Positions 46,091-58,698 of a stretch of 64,000 nucleotides of DNA are shown here, in pieces (the first letter of the stretch is position 1; each line of letters opens with the position of its first letter). Position numbers and translations under genes: made by a program. Source of the DNA: Papaver somniferum (taxonomy: Eukaryota > Streptophyta > Magnoliopsida > Ranunculales > Papaveraceae); NCBI RefSeq assembly GCF_003573695.1, contig NC_039359.1, positions 137,727,939-137,791,938 of the forward strand, in the 5' to 3' direction. Below the pieces are notes generated by a model. That model did not search any database. It saw only the letters and a program-made list of their open reading frames with translations, and was not told the DNA's origin.

Positions 46091-48470
46091 TGTTAGACCA
46101 TAGCTCGGTCGACCTCGCATGCGTTGCTATATCAAGCATGTTTGTCAATGTTAATGATCAAACCTATGTGTCTTGATTTCTAGTCTATTATAGGTAAGTC
46201 TCGGACTAGGATATAAAATTGTAGTTGAGCTCAAGGACTTCATGGTGATTCATCATACAACGACGAGGATCTACACAAGGAACCGTGGAACTTCATCAAC
46301 AAAAAGGTATGTGGAGACTTGAACTTATCTATCACTCAAAAGTTTAATTATTCTATCTCTTACTTCTTAAGAGACAAAAAGTCGTATACTATATAGACTG
46401 GATCATACACATTTGACATTTCGAGCTGAGTATTCACTACTTATCTTATTCTCGAAATCGTATGTTGGTAAATCGTTTCGCTTTGATCAAGTTTATCTTC
46501 ACCTAGTGACGAAAATCATGAAAAGTTTCATTTACTTTGAGAATTGCTCTGACGTTAAACGGTCTGTGAATAACGGCTATATAACGTCCTCTGAGAATGT
46601 CTCAATGATTGGAATGAGAGTTTAGATTACATAACCATGTATTCCTCAATCCGAAGTTTTCGAACTTTGTTGATTGAGAGAAACCGGAGGAATTGGCTTC
46701 GCCAAGTCCGCGAACTGACGGAAAATCTCTTACCGAGAATTTCTGCTGGGATTTTCCAAAAACTCGTTTGCGTGTTTAGTCCGCGAACTCAGTCCGAGAA
46801 CTGGTGGAAGACTCATTGCCGAGATTTTCTGCTGAGTTTTGAAAACTCTGTCGGTTGCCTTAAGTCCACGAACTTGTTTGTGAGCTTAAGTGGTTATGAT
46901 TTAAAGATGTGCTCTGAACACGAAACTTAAATTACTGAGGAATGCTTTGTGCAAACCGTGGCTATAAAGTTCATGAGCCGATTCATCGAATCGAATCATC
47001 TTTGTTTCAATTGTGTCTTGTGTATTTACATAAGATATCATAGCAATCGAACAACTCTCTAACTAGTTCATTTGAGTCAATTGAACTAGTTATGGTGAAG
47101 AAGAACTAGGTTAATATGACATGCTCATATGATTAACATTTTGGGTTACTATGTTGAACCAACATACACGTACACGTTTGGGCATGGTTTTCAAAAACCC
47201 AGTAAACGTCTACCCAAGTGTGTGTGACAAGCTAAGTTTTCGATCTAACGGTTGAGAAATATTAGCTTGAATCTAAATCAGGTTTTCATCTAACGGTGAA
47301 TATGGATTGCTTTGTAACTAAGGAAAAACCCTGATTTGAAGACTACATATAGGAGACATATAACATTGTGCAAAACTAATCCCCACACGACTGTGTGATA
47401 CTAGTGCGCTCGCTAGAGTCGATTCTCCTTTAACCTTTGGTTTTCTTCTCTAAAACCAGGTTAACGACTTAAAGACTTCATTGGGATTGTGAAGCCAGAC
47501 CGATACTATTTTTATCGTAGTTGTATGATCTGATCTTGCATCTTCTATCATACGAGTACAATCTCTAATTGACTTGAGATCGTGATAGTTCTCCGATAGG
47601 CAAGATAACGAAGTCACAAACATCTTCGTCTCACTGTTTGTGATTCCTCGACAAACCGCTTGTGTAGTCAAGAAGGATTGTTGAGAGGTGATTGATTAAT
47701 CTAGGATGTTCTTCGGGAATATAATACCGTATTATCAATTGGTTCCTGTTCACCTTGATTTTATATCTTAAGACCTAGGGTTTTTCTGTGGGAGACAGAT
47801 TTATCCTTTGATAGACTTTTCTGTGTGAGACAGATTTGTTGATTATCAAGTCTGCGATTTTGGGTTGCAGCAACTCTTAGTTGTGGGTGAGATAAGCTAA
47901 GGGAATCAAGTGCGCAGTGTCCTGCTGGGATCAGAGGCGTAGGAGTACAATTGTACCTTGGATCGGTGGGAGACTGATTGGGGTTCAAGTATAGTCCAGT
48001 CTGAAGTTAGCTTGTCGTAGGCTAGTGTCTGTAGCGACTTAATACAGTGTGTATTCAATCTGGACTAGGTCCCGAGGTTTTTCTGCATTTGCGGTTTCCT
48101 CGTTAACAAAACTTCAGGTGTCTGTGTTATTTATTTTCCGCATTATATTTTTTATATAATTGAAATAATACAGGTTGTTCGTTAAATATCACCAATTGGA
48201 AATCCAACCTTTGGTTGTTGATTGATATTGATTGATCCTTGGACATTGGTCTTTGGTACCGTCCAATTTATTCCTTGTGTTTGACTAAAGCCTCGCTATT
48301 GTTTTAGCTTGAGTAAATCAAAACAAGTGAGAGATATTGACTCCTTGAGATACTTTAATCTAGATTGAGTCTGACTGTCTAGTTGATTCTCTAGCAAAGT
48401 ATTTCGGAGTTTGTCCATACAGATTGTTAATCGAATTATTGGGTGGTGTTGTTAGACCCCCGCTTTATCA
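46091..48470 (+). repeat. Element E 5' LTR
   Basis: 2380 bp. Contains several GTCCGCGAACT-like short repeats (46690-46880), a feature shared with the LTR fragment of element F (TTTGCAAAC motifs). Pair of 52639-55060. Confidence 0.93.
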
Positions 48471-48490
48471 ATTGTTATGAGAGCAGGCAA
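48471..48490 (+). other. Primer binding site of element E
   Basis: ATTGTTATGAGAGCAGGC abuts the LTR end. It matches the copia TGGTATCAGAGC-type initiator-Met primer site with substitutions. Confidence 0.6.
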
Positions 48491-48534
48491 ACACGTTAAA
48501 GACCTTATAAGTCTGTGTTTGTAGCGATCTGATT

Positions 48535-49662
48535 ATGGATGAGTCTATCTCTAATAACGTACCAGTTCAGAAATTACCAGATGATTCTAAAAGCTTGGAT
48601 TCACCTGAGAGAACTGTCACATTTAAGTCAATATCTAAACATTCTCTTGATATAAAAACTGTTGATTGGGAAACTCTCCTAGAAGAACAATTGGATGAAC
48701 TTTCTGATGAAGGTGATTCAGATATTGATAGAGATGTTGATGTGGAAGTCTCAGAGTATGTTAAGTTTTTGGATTCATGGAAAATGAAGAAGATTATAAC
48801 TTCTCATGTATCACCTCTTCTGATTCCTCTCTGTCGAGAAAACAAGAAATTGAGAAGATGTTACGCATGTGGTTATTTTTCGAATCGTTCTTGCGAATCG
48901 ATCCTCAAGGATTCTGAGGAAAACCTACGTATGAAGTCACTTGAATGTGATAATCTTTATCAAAAGTACTTTTTGTTGGAAGAGAAACTTGCAGAATCTG
49001 AAGCAAGGATTAACTCTCAACAAGTTAGTTTTGATGACAGAGAAAGCGCTTTTCTCGCTCGAGAAAAACGTCTTGAGGCTGATTTAACTGTTGCTCTTGA
49101 TAAAACCAAGATGTTGGAAGATGACTTGAAAAAGTTCAATACTAGTTCAAGCAAACTAACCACTATGCTAGGAGCAAGTAAAAATCATCGTGATACACGA
49201 GGATTGGGCTATAAGGGAATAAATGCTCCAAGTATTAGCAAAGAGGTAAAATTTGTCAAGGCTAGTGATTCTTATCAACAAAAGGTTTCCACTGATGGAA
49301 AAAGTGAAATACCTTCATCGAAAATTAAGGTTCAAAATAGCAAAGTTTGTCAACCTTCAAAGTCAGCACACACGGATCGAGGTAAGAACATTCCTTATGT
49401 TTGCCACTATTGCGGAAATAAAGGTCACCTGGAAAGGAGATGTCGTTTCCGTATAAGGAATGATAAACTTCATGATGTTCTTGTTTGGGAATCACAAGAA
49501 GTTGTGAAACCAAGATCATACGTTAAGACTGATCCTCTTAACGTTACAGGTTGTAATTATCCAACCTTTAGGCAAAGGAATCAGTGCTATGATAAACCTA
49601 GATTTTCCTATAAAAGTCGTACGAATCCTTTTCATAATCGTAATGGTTATCGAAAAGGATAA
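48535..49662 (+). CDS. Element E gag (copia, zinc-knuckle protein)
   Basis: The 375-residue frame starts MDESISNNVPV 64 bp after the LTR. The N-terminal third is acidic (DELSDEGDSDIDRD). The middle (about 120-215) is a long coiled-coil-like segment (LLEEKLAESEARI), followed by SKNHRDTRGLGYKG, a motif usual in SIRE-type gag. Near residue 290 is CHYCGNKGHLERRC, a perfect CX2CX4HX4C zinc knuckle that binds nucleic acid. The capsid-forming N-terminal region seen in full-length copia gag appears to be missing, so this is probably a shortened gag. Coding continues after a frameshift in 49589-50002. Confidence 0.82.
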   Translation: MDESISNNVPVQKLPDDSKSLDSPERTVTFKSISKHSLDIKTVDWETLLEEQLDELSDEGDSDIDRDVDVEVSEYVKFLDSWKMKKIITSHVSPLLIPLCRENKKLRRCYACGYFSNRSCESILKDSEENLRMKSLECDNLYQKYFLLEEKLAESEARINSQQVSFDDRESAFLAREKRLEADLTVALDKTKMLEDDLKKFNTSSSKLTTMLGASKNHRDTRGLGYKGINAPSISKEVKFVKASDSYQQKVSTDGKSEIPSSKIKVQNSKVCQPSKSAHTDRGKNIPYVCHYCGNKGHLERRCRFRIRNDKLHDVLVWESQEVVKPRSYVKTDPLNVTGCNYPTFRQRNQCYDKPRFSYKSRTNPFHNRNGYRKG

Positions 49663-50002
49663 CTTCGTAAAGACGAAAACAAGATACGATGCTCCCATTT
49701 GGAGAAAGACTAACTTGCAAAAGAATGGTCAATCCAATTCTCTTCCAAGAATTCTAGAAGAGAGTGATGGGAAGAAGGTTCCGACTGTTCCTAAACGCAC
49801 TCAGAAGTGGATACCGAAGAAAGACAATGATGTTTTGAGTGTAAAAAGGAATGATCTTCCAGAAAACTCCATGACGATGGAAAAGGCAGTATCCATGATG
49901 CTGGAACTTAACAAGTTTTTTGGAAAAATGGAATTGGATGTGAAAGGTTCTAAAAGTGATCTCTTTTATGATAATCCAAAGGTCACTTGTGGTGAGCAAT
50001 AG
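49589..50002 (+). pseudogene. Element E gag C-terminal continuation, out of frame
   Basis: A second frame overlaps the end of the gag frame and extends it with a Lys-rich segment (VPKRTQKWIPKKDN), a type of sequence found just after the zinc knuckle in copia gag. The shift from the first frame lies within 49589-49662. It ends at a stop (50000-50002). Confidence 0.55.
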
Positions 50003-52638
50003 TTTGTTCACCCCAACGCAACTTGATTGTGTTGGAAGTGCATCCTCACCAAGGAATGCCGTGCTTCGTATACGGTGGAATTGGGGCACACAAATTATGT
50101 TCGGTAAGACGGTAGAATTCGATTGGATTCATCTGAAAAGGTATATCTATAAACTTGAGCAAGATTTGTACTTTTATTTGCTTAAAGAACTTATAATGAT
50201 TCACATACCTTTCTTATCGTTCTTTTCTACCTAACTTGATCTGTGTTTAAGGTTCTTAAATGTTTAGGTTTGAAAATAATAGTTCGGGATGTTTGGACTA
50301 CATGGTACACCTACCAGGTATGCGTAGCATATTTTAAAATCAAAATCCAGGGGTTTAAGTTCGCGGACATGAAATTTCGTTTGCAAACCCGTATGCATAC
50401 TTGACGTCGATATTCGGTAAACTTGTTTTGGCCGTATCGTCTTCGTCCGAACTCGGAATGACCTCATTATTTTTGCATTCTCTTGCTCTTTGAATTCTAT
50501 TCAAAATGGAGATGAGAAATTTTGAATTTGGATGAGTTAAGATTGGTATTTGTCCTGTATCTTTTTTTTGAGTGTTTTGCTCCGTTTGTTGCACTTGTTC
50601 CACTTCTTGGACTTGGGCACTTGGATTATTGGAGTACTACTCTTCTAATCTAATTAGTAGCTTTTACAAGAATGTTGTTGGTGAATCACAAAGAAGGAAG
50701 TTCAAGAATGGGAAGTAGTACGCATTGCTATGGAATTCATGAATGTTCACATTCATCCTTTGTGACTATGGTACATGGTCGTTAATGACTTTGTATGTTC
50801 TTCTTTGTTTAGAAAATATTTTTATACGCCTTTGGTAGCTATTCTTGGTGTAAATCCGGGCGAAAAATATTGATTCTACCTTCTAAGGAAAAATCATCTT
50901 ATATGTGCATTACGAGTTTGTATTGATGCCTAAGAAACTTCTTATGAGAATTTATTCTTGTTTTTGAAAATGATTACTAGAGTTTGGAATAGCCATTATT
51001 TTTATTACACATAGCTATGTCCAACGATATCATCTTCATGTTTTAGATTTATTGGTATAAATTCTAAATTGGTTTGGAAGATGTTTTGCAGTATTTAATT
51101 TGTTATATTGCAACTTGTTATGGGATGTTGGTGTTTACGTCCGTGAACCATGTTGTCCCATATTTTGTCAAAAGTAAAGTCGTTCATGATCGGTTTTCAT
51201 GTATTGATTCAAGGATGAATATACTTTTGACAAATACAAAGGTTATGCCTACGCAGTCATTTATTTGATGGAAAATAGAATAAAATCTTTTGTGTGACAA
51301 GGATAAAGTCTATTATGTCATTATGAATATAGTGATGGAAAGATATAATAGATCCTTCTATGTATTCCACGGTATTGATCTTCATTGATCCATTCTTTTT
51401 GTATTACCGTGAAGGCTCCATTGTGTGTCATATGTTGAGCACGATACAACTAAGTCGATTATTATTATTGGCTTTGTTGGTTGTTCCATGAGATGCTATA
51501 TGTTGAGCATTCTTGAACTAAATTAATCATCTTGATTGGTTATTTAGTTATTTGCTCCGAAAGTCTTCTTTTGTCGAGCAAAATCTTTTGACAATTAAAT
51601 TGATTGCTTCGTTGATTAGTTTGGTTGTGTATTCCAATTAGATTAATTATGGGTTCTCTTGTAATTAGTCTAGTTGAGTTTTCATATATTCCACAAGTTC
51701 TTGTGTTGAGTATATGAACGACTATACTAACTATGTTCTATTGGTTGATGTAGTCGTATACTCCGTAAGTTTACTTATGTTGAGAAAAATCAATTAAATT
51801 GATCACTTTTGTGGTTTGATTTAGTTGCATATTCCAATTAAATTAATCATGGGTTTACTTGTGATTAATTTGATTGAGTTTTGGATATAGAAAATCATTT
51901 TCCTATGGTTTTTGGTGTCCAATTAAAAATCCTTCTTTCCTTTCGAAATTAAGGTCGCTCTTGTTGTTCTCTCGGGAATGACTTCAAATGGGGGAGAGTT
52001 CTTTTGAACTTGTGCTTAATGGTAATATCTTGCGGGGTGTGCAGCTGTGGAATTTTATAGGGGTTATCTTGTATCTTAAAACTCCTTAATGAATGCATTT
52101 AGCTTCGGCTTTATGATTGCATCTAAATTAAGTTGGTATGTATTTTTCTTTTAGTCTATGAAATGTCTCTTGTGGAAATTTCATTATGATCCCGTTCTTT
52201 TACCTTTGCCAATTTTATTGAAAAAAAGGGGAAGAAATAATGTAGTTCACACTACAAATACATATGGTTTTCGGATCATTGTGTAAGGGGGTGTGGTTTC
52301 TACGATCGAGATGGAGTATTGACTAAGGGGGAGTGATACATATCACCATAGTATTGTTGTTAAAGTCGTGATGCAATTGACTTTGATGTTACATAATGAT
52401 ACTATGACATTGTATAATAATGATCGAGAATCTCGATTTCTCTCATTGTTATAGCTACGGATCTTCATCAACGGTGGTGCTAAACTTACAACCTTTGGGA
52501 TCATTGGAGTACTTGGAAGGACGAAGATTTCAAGGAAATTTGAAGATTAGACTATGGAATAGGAGCCACCAAAGTTTATTTTTTTTGTATTCCATATGTA
52601 TTAATAGTTTTATCACTAAAATTGACAAAGGGGGAGAT
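50003..52638 (+). other. Element E internal non-coding region
   Basis: No integrase, reverse transcriptase or RNase H motif and no long frame. AT-rich sequence with repeated phrases such as TTGATTAGTTTGGTTG (51500-51880). Two purine-rich tracts (AAGGGGGAGTGATA near 52326 and AAAGGGGGAGAT at 52628-52638) lie near the 3' LTR; the second is the functional polypurine tract position. Confidence 0.7.
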
Positions 52639-55060
52639 TGTTAGAGCATAGCTCGGTCGACCTCGCATGCGTTGCTATATCAAGAATGTTTGTCAATGTT
52701 AGTGATCAAAACTATGAGTCTTGATTTCTATTCTATTATAGCTAAGTCTCAGACTAGGATAGAAAAGTGTAGTTAAGCTCAAGGACTTCATAGCGATTCA
52801 TCATACAACGACGAAGATCTACACAATGAACCGTGGAACTTCATCAACAAAAAGGTATGTGGAGACTTGAACTTATCTATCACTCAAAAGTATATCTATT
52901 TTATCTCCTACTTCTTATGAGACAAAAAGTCGTATGCTATATAGACTGGATCATATACAAAAGTTTCAATTACTTTGAGAATTGCTACTTATCTTCACCT
53001 ATAGACTGGATCATACACATTTGACATTTCGAGCTGAGTTTCACTACTTATCTTATTCTCGAAATCGTGTGTTGGTAAAGCGTTTCGCTTTGATCAAGTT
53101 TATCTTCACCTAGTGACGAAAGTCATGAAAAGTTTCATTTACTTTGAGAATTGCTCTGACGTGAAACGGTCTGTGAATAACGGCTATATAACGTCCTCTG
53201 AGAATGTCTCAATGATTGGAATGAGAGTTTAGATTACATAACCATGTATTCCTTAATCCGAAGTTTTCGAACTTTGTTGATTGAGAGAAACCAGAGGAAT
53301 TGGCTTTGCTAAGTCCGCGAACCCAGTCTAACTCATTCCGCGAACTGACGGAAGTTCTCTTACCGAGAATTTATGCTGGGATTTTCCAAAAACTCGTTTG
53401 CGTGTTTAGTCCGTGAACTCAGTCCGCGAACCTAGTCAGCGAACTGGCGGAAGAATCTTTGCCGAGATTTTCTGTTGAGTTTGGAGAACTCTGCCGGTTG
53501 CCTTAAGTCTGCGAAATTGTTTGTGAGCTTAAGTGGTTAAACCGTGGATATAAAGTTCATGAGCCGACTCATCGAATCGAATCATCTTTGTTTAAATTGT
53601 GTCTTGTGTAGTTACATGAGATCTTATAGCAATTGAACAACTCTCTAACTAGTTCATTTGAGTCAATTGAACTAGTTACGGTGAAGAAGAACTAGGTTAA
53701 TATGAAATGCTCATATGATTAACATTTTGGGTTACTATGTTGAACCAACATACACGTACACGTTTGGGCATGGTTTTCACAAACCCAGTAAACGTCTACC
53801 CAAGTGTGTGTGACAAGCTAAGTTTTCGATCTAACGGTTGAGAAATATTAGCTTGAATCTAAATCAGGTTTTCATCTAACGGTGAATATGACTTGCTTTG
53901 TAACTAATGCAAAACCCTGATTTGAAGACTATATATAGGAGACATCTAGCATTGTGCAAAACTAATCCCACACGTCTGTGTGATACTAGTGCGCTCGCTA
54001 GAGTCAATTCTCCTTTAACCTTTGGTTTTCTTCTCTAAAACCAGGTTAACGACTTAAAGACTTCATTGGGATTGTGAAGCCAGACCGATACTTCTTTTAT
54101 CGTAGTTGTGTGATCTGATCTTGCATCTTCTATCGTACGCGTACAATCTTTGATTGGCTTGAGATCGTGAGAGTTCTCCGATAGGCAAGATAAAGAAGTC
54201 ACAAACATCTTCGTCTCACTTTTTGTGATTCCTCGACAAACCACTTGTGTAGTCACGAAAGATTGTTGAGAGGTGATTGATTAATCTAGGTTGTTCTTCG
54301 GGAATACAAGACCGGATTATCAATTGGTTCCTGTTCATCTTGATTTTATATCTTAAGACGGAACAAAACCTAGGGTTTTTCTGTGGAAGACAGATTTATC
54401 CTTTGATAGACTTTTTTGTGTGAGACAAGTTTGTTTATTATCAAGTCTGCGATTTTGGGTTGCAACAACTCTTAGTTGTGGGTGAGATCAGCTAAGGGAA
54501 TCAAGTGCGCAGTGTCCTGCTGGGATCAGAGGCGTAGGAGTACAACTGTACCTTGGATCGGTGGGAGACTGATTGGGGGTATAGTCCAGTACTAAGTTAG
54601 CTTGTAGTAGGCTAGTGTCTGTAGTGGCTTAATACAATGTGTATTCAATCTGGAGTAGGTCCCGGGGTTTTTCTGCATTTGCGGTTTCCTCGTTAACAAA
54701 ACTTCTGGTGTCTGTGTTATTTCTTTTCCGCATTATATTTTTTATATAATTGAAATAATACAGCTTGTGCGTTAAAGATCATCAATTGGAAATCCAACCT
54801 TTGGTTGTTGATTGATATTGATTGATCCTTGGACATTGGTCTTTGGTACCATCCAAGTTATTCCTTGTGTTTGATTAAAGACTCGCTATTGTTTTAGCTT
54901 GAGTAAATCAAAACAAGTGAGAGATATTGACTCCTTGAGATAATTTAATCTAGATTGAGTCTGACTGTCTAGTTGATTCTTTAGCAAAGTATTTCGGAGT
55001 TTGTCCATACAGATTGCTAACCGAATTATTGGGTGGTGTTATTAGACCCGCGTTTTCTCA
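52639..55060 (+). repeat. Element E 3' LTR
   Basis: 2422 bp; pair of 46091-48470. Contains TATATATAG at 53930-53938, the likely core promoter; the 5' LTR counterpart near 47345 has mutated to CATATAGG. Confidence 0.93.
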
Positions 55061-56026
55061 CTCTCTATTTGTAGGTTTTCAAGGCTCCATATAACTCTGA
55101 ATTCAGGTTAGGTTTGCTTGAGATTCAATAAGAATATGCAGGTGAGATATATGCCTTGAAATCATAAAGAAGAATATGCACTATGATACAGTTATGGAGT
55201 CATGCACAATCATAATCTATAGTTGCTAAGTCAGTGTTTGAACTTATAAGAACTAGCAGTGTTCAATAACGCTTAACACTAAACAATAATCCACAAGTCC
55301 CCAAGTTATTTGTGAATAAAGTTGTCTTAGAAGTGTCTATAAGAGTTTGCAAACCATTGGCAGTTCGCGATGGAAGGACGTAGGGGTATGCAAATCGGGT
55401 TTGCAAACGTTCTCTCATTCTCGAACTCAGATGTAATAAGGGTATGCAAACCGGGTTTGCAAACGTATACAATTCGCAGAATTCATATCGAATACTTTGC
55501 ACTAAGCGGTTCAATTCTCTCATTTTTAAATTTGAAAATTCTCAATATCTATAGACAGTATGCGTTGTTGCTTGGGAAATTTCCAAATGATCAACTTGAA
55601 ACAAAAATAATTTTTGAACAGTAAATTGTTTTAACTAATTTTTCTATACAAACATTTATTTTTTGAATCATATTTCGAGAGCTTAACCAAGACAAGCTTG
55701 AACCTGAGATTTCTTCTTTGAAGTACTAAATCTACTAAAATCATACAACATACTCTCATCATATAAAATGTCATGAGTAAATAGGACATGTCAGTCTTTG
55801 CATTCCACTTTGTTGATGAAGTTCTCGCAAATGTCTTCGTCTGTTATTCAGTAGTCAATATTCGTGGGTTATTCAATGATGTTTGATACTCAATTGCCAT
55901 ACTATAATCATGGTCCGAGATTTAACCTCAGTAGACTAGAAATCAAGATGTAGTTTTATACATCTAACACTGACAACAAGCTTGAGATAGAAAAACTTGC
56001 GACTTCGACCGAGCAATGCTCTAACA
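55061..56026 (-). repeat. Element F LTR fragment (SIRE-like copia), right part
   Basis: On the minus strand it begins TGTTAGAGCATTGCTCGG at 56026, close to the start of element E's LTR (TGTTAGAGCATAGCTCGGTC), then diverges. Two copies of a GGTTTGCAAACG-containing motif at 55380-55470 resemble the short repeats of SIRE-type LTRs. Element E interrupts it at 55061. No right-hand TSD could be tested. Confidence 0.55.
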
Positions 56027-57159
56027 TATATGGCTACATTTTTGTCTTAGCTCATCCTTTTACAATTATGAAAAATTGAATTGTTATACCCATCAGTTTC
56101 TTTTATAAAACTGTTGGATCTGATTTGAATTCAAATCAGTTAGAATTCGAACACAAGTGTTCTTTCCCAAAAGTCACCATAATACTGATCGGAGATGAGC
56201 ATGCATCTTGAACAGACCAAATACCCTATAAATAATGGTGATTTTTTTCTTTGAAATAATCTGAATAAGAATCACATCAAAAATCTCTGATTTCTTTTCT
56301 CCCTAAGCATCATCTGAATCCAATAACTGTGTTTTCTTGATTGGGGAGTACGACCCATGAATAGAATAACGTTATTAGGGATTCATTGTATCCTGAAAGA
56401 ATTATTTAGTTGACCGATTATACTAGCCAATTATTCAGAAAGAGTCAAAGTATTATTGACCGATTGTACTCGCCAATTAATTGGAATGGTCGAAATATTT
56501 TTAGAAAAGAATCGCAAGGCCTTGAAGTCAGTGTTATAACATCCTTTTGCGTTCTATGATTTTTCATCCTCTAGTACCTAGTTTCCAACACAGTTTACTT
56601 TCATTATCTCGTCTCGTGTACAATCTCCATCGAGTAATTTTAACTCTCAATAGTTGACGTATAAAGATTATTGATCAAGCACTAGAAGGGAAGTTGAGGG
56701 GTATTATAATGTTCCCTTCCGTTTTTACTTTCAGTTTAAGCAATCCATTAGATGGCTAGTTAATTAATTGACAGATAGAATTAAGTAGGTTGGTATATCT
56801 CAACATACGTAAAAACACTCTAGGTGTAATGCCGAGATGTTCGAAACTATTACGCGGATAAATACTAATTAAGATCTTTACAGTTTGAATGAAAATTGGG
56901 TAATAATTGAAACAGGAAGAGGAGAAGATGAAGTTAGCTGATTTGACTGGAGTCCATAGTGGTTGCTCTCAGTAAAAACAAACATTCATGTAAAAGACTT
57001 ATCAAAGGTAATTTTATTGAATTAAAATGAAATTAACTTACAATTCACACCCTCGCAACATCCATAAAAGGATTATTTATTGAAGTGAACATCTCTCACT
57101 TCTACATGCATGTTGAAGACAGACAAAACCAACTTCGCACAAATCATTAACCCCATGAA
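56027..57159. other. Intergenic region, 3' of the NAS gene
   Basis: No gene recognised. A perfect 20-bp palindrome (CTGATTTGAATTCAAATCAG) is at 56120-56139, and a roughly 25-bp phrase containing TTGACCGATT and CGCCAATTA-like sequence occurs twice at 56411 and 56456. The last 150 bases probably include the NAS 3' untranslated region. Confidence 0.5.
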
Positions 57160-58023
57160 CTAGTACTGGTACTTATCCTTGCTTTTACGTGCAACAATGA
57201 CCGAATTTATCACATCGTCCATCGGATGAAAAACAGCAAGAACCTCGAAACCTGGCAAATCACTAGGCTCAACAATTGGATATAGAAAACCACGAGCACC
57301 ATGAGCACTCCTCAACATTAGTAATGACCCTGGTGCCATGTATTTGGCCAGATGATCAATAACTTTGCGTTTATCTTCTTTGTTCAAACCAACTAAAGCA
57401 GCTAAGAAGACAACTTCGTAGTCGCTTAAACCAGTAGAAACTTTCATAATATCAGTATCATGAAATAGCATTCGCTTCGACAAGTCAGGATCTGCAGCGA
57501 CCAAGTTAGAAGCCAAAGCATTGGCTGATCGGTCGATATCATAATTGTGAAACATAGTGTTTTTCAGGTGGTTCGAAGCCAATACTATCGACGTGAGAGG
57601 AAGGGGTCCGGATCCGATGAAAGCGATGTCACTTGGGTTTGCGTTTGTGATATAATTGCTCATTATAGTGTATTCAAGTCGGCCAAGTTTGATGTAATTA
57701 GTGTAGTACGGAAACATGCTAATATGATCAAGTGGGATATCATAAGAACCTAACAGCGCTGAGAAGTGAGATTCTAAGAGACCTTCGGCTTCACCACACA
57801 GACGAATGAGTTTGGAACGGATTCCTTGAACTTTTCCTGGTAATTTGGTTACATCAATTGGAGATGGTGGCATACACGTTAGGACAAGTCGAGTGAAAAG
57901 AGTGTCAACATCTTTTGAAGGTTTGAGGCTTTGTAAGGTTGATAGGTTGTCGTAGATCTCGCAAACATTTTTAACTAACATATCTTCTTGATCACAAGAA
58001 ACCAATGAATCCAATGAACCCAT
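57160..58023 (-). CDS. NAS: Nicotianamine synthase
   Basis: This single-exon gene encodes 287 residues. Nicotianamine synthase joins three S-adenosylmethionine molecules into nicotianamine, a metal chelator used in plants for iron, zinc, copper and nickel transport. Visible family blocks are FPYYTNYIKL (104-113), the SAM-binding glycine motif FIGSGPLPLTS (135-145), HNYDID (159-164), VVFLAALVG (204-212), HLAKYMAPGSLLMLRSAHGA (224-243) and FHPMDDVINSVIVARK (265-280). The length is slightly short of the usual 310-320, mainly through a compact N-terminus and a short tail after VARK; no conserved block is missing. The start MGSLDSLV is the natural one, with a TATA-like box about 155 bp upstream. 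No stop or frameshift was seen, so it is probably functional. Confidence 0.96.
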   Translation of the reverse strand: MGSLDSLVSCDQEDMLVKNVCEIYDNLSTLQSLKPSKDVDTLFTRLVLTCMPPSPIDVTKLPGKVQGIRSKLIRLCGEAEGLLESHFSALLGSYDIPLDHISMFPYYTNYIKLGRLEYTIMSNYITNANPSDIAFIGSGPLPLTSIVLASNHLKNTMFHNYDIDRSANALASNLVAADPDLSKRMLFHDTDIMKVSTGLSDYEVVFLAALVGLNKEDKRKVIDHLAKYMAPGSLLMLRSAHGARGFLYPIVEPSDLPGFEVLAVFHPMDDVINSVIVARKSKDKYQY

Positions 58024-58175
58024 GCTGACAAATTGTGTTGTTTTTGAATTCTAAATAGAGCAACAATTTTGACGTTTCTTTAAAGGGGATGAAGTATATA
58101 TGAATTAAGCAATTTCTATAAAGATATATGCCGAAGAGAATTTGTGTTTGATTGTTTAGCCTCCAGATGTGGTGG

Positions 58176-58185
58176 CTATTTATGG
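58176..58185 (-). promoter_or_regulatory. Putative TATA box of NAS
   Basis: CCATAAATAG on the minus strand about 155 bp before the NAS start codon. No clear iron-deficiency element was identified in the few hundred bases upstream. Confidence 0.4.
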
Positions 58186-58553
58186 ACAGCATTTGCAATG
58201 AAAGTAGTCGTTGGTTTTATAATCCATAATTCCATATGGCATCATATCTTATGGAGCGACTATCTATGTTGACATATAACACACCAAATGTACAAAGCAG
58301 AAAAACAATTAATAACTAATAGTTAAGACAATTTTAGGAATTTGATAATGGGTGATGAAACAAACGCACAATGGGTGTTTGGTAGAGTAGTACGTAGTTG
58401 CGTTATCATAGAAAGCCAGAAATGTTTATTATATCTCAATTTATAATCCAAATATTGATTGCAAATGTCATTGTCATTATGATCCCATCAGGTTTGAATG
58501 ACATTCAAAGATATCACTTGTGAGTTGTGACTAGTAATAATGAACATAATATT
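58186..58553 (-). other. NAS upstream region
   Basis: AT-rich and without a reading frame. It contains the NAS promoter up to the TRIM-like element at 58554. No recognised regulatory site other than the TATA-like box. Confidence 0.4.
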
Positions 58554-58698
58554 TGTAAAACTTTAGAATTGATATTGAATAGATGTTCTTACAATATTAT
58601 TATTGGATGTCTATTACAGATACAGGAGAGGTGTATTTATAACAGACTGACAGACTTAGTCAAGTCATTGACTTGACTTCACCTGTATTCCTAATACA
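58554..58698 (-). repeat. TRIM-like 3' LTR
   Basis: 145 bp, TGTATTAGG...TTTTACA on the minus strand; pair of 59432-59574. Confidence 0.9.

Larger units (their letters stand above)
46091..55060 (+). mobile_element. Element E: SIRE-like Ty1/copia element with gag only
   Basis: 8970 bp with LTRs 46091-48470 and 52639-55060, both starting TGTTAGA and ending in TCA, and a perfect TSD CTCTC (46086-46090 and 55061-55065). A primer site resembling the initiator-Met type (ATTGTTATGAGAGCAGG) follows the 5' LTR, and the purine tract GACAAAGGGGGAGAT precedes the 3' LTR. The internal region encodes a gag with a zinc knuckle, but no integrase or reverse transcriptase. LTRs differ by many substitutions and several indels (for example near 46890 and 53330), so it is older than element D. 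Non-autonomous. Confidence 0.93.

Noticed and set aside
56120..56139. Perfect 20-bp palindrome as a regulatory or origin site
   Set aside because: Isolated, in AT-rich intergenic DNA, with no other supporting feature; such palindromes can arise by chance.
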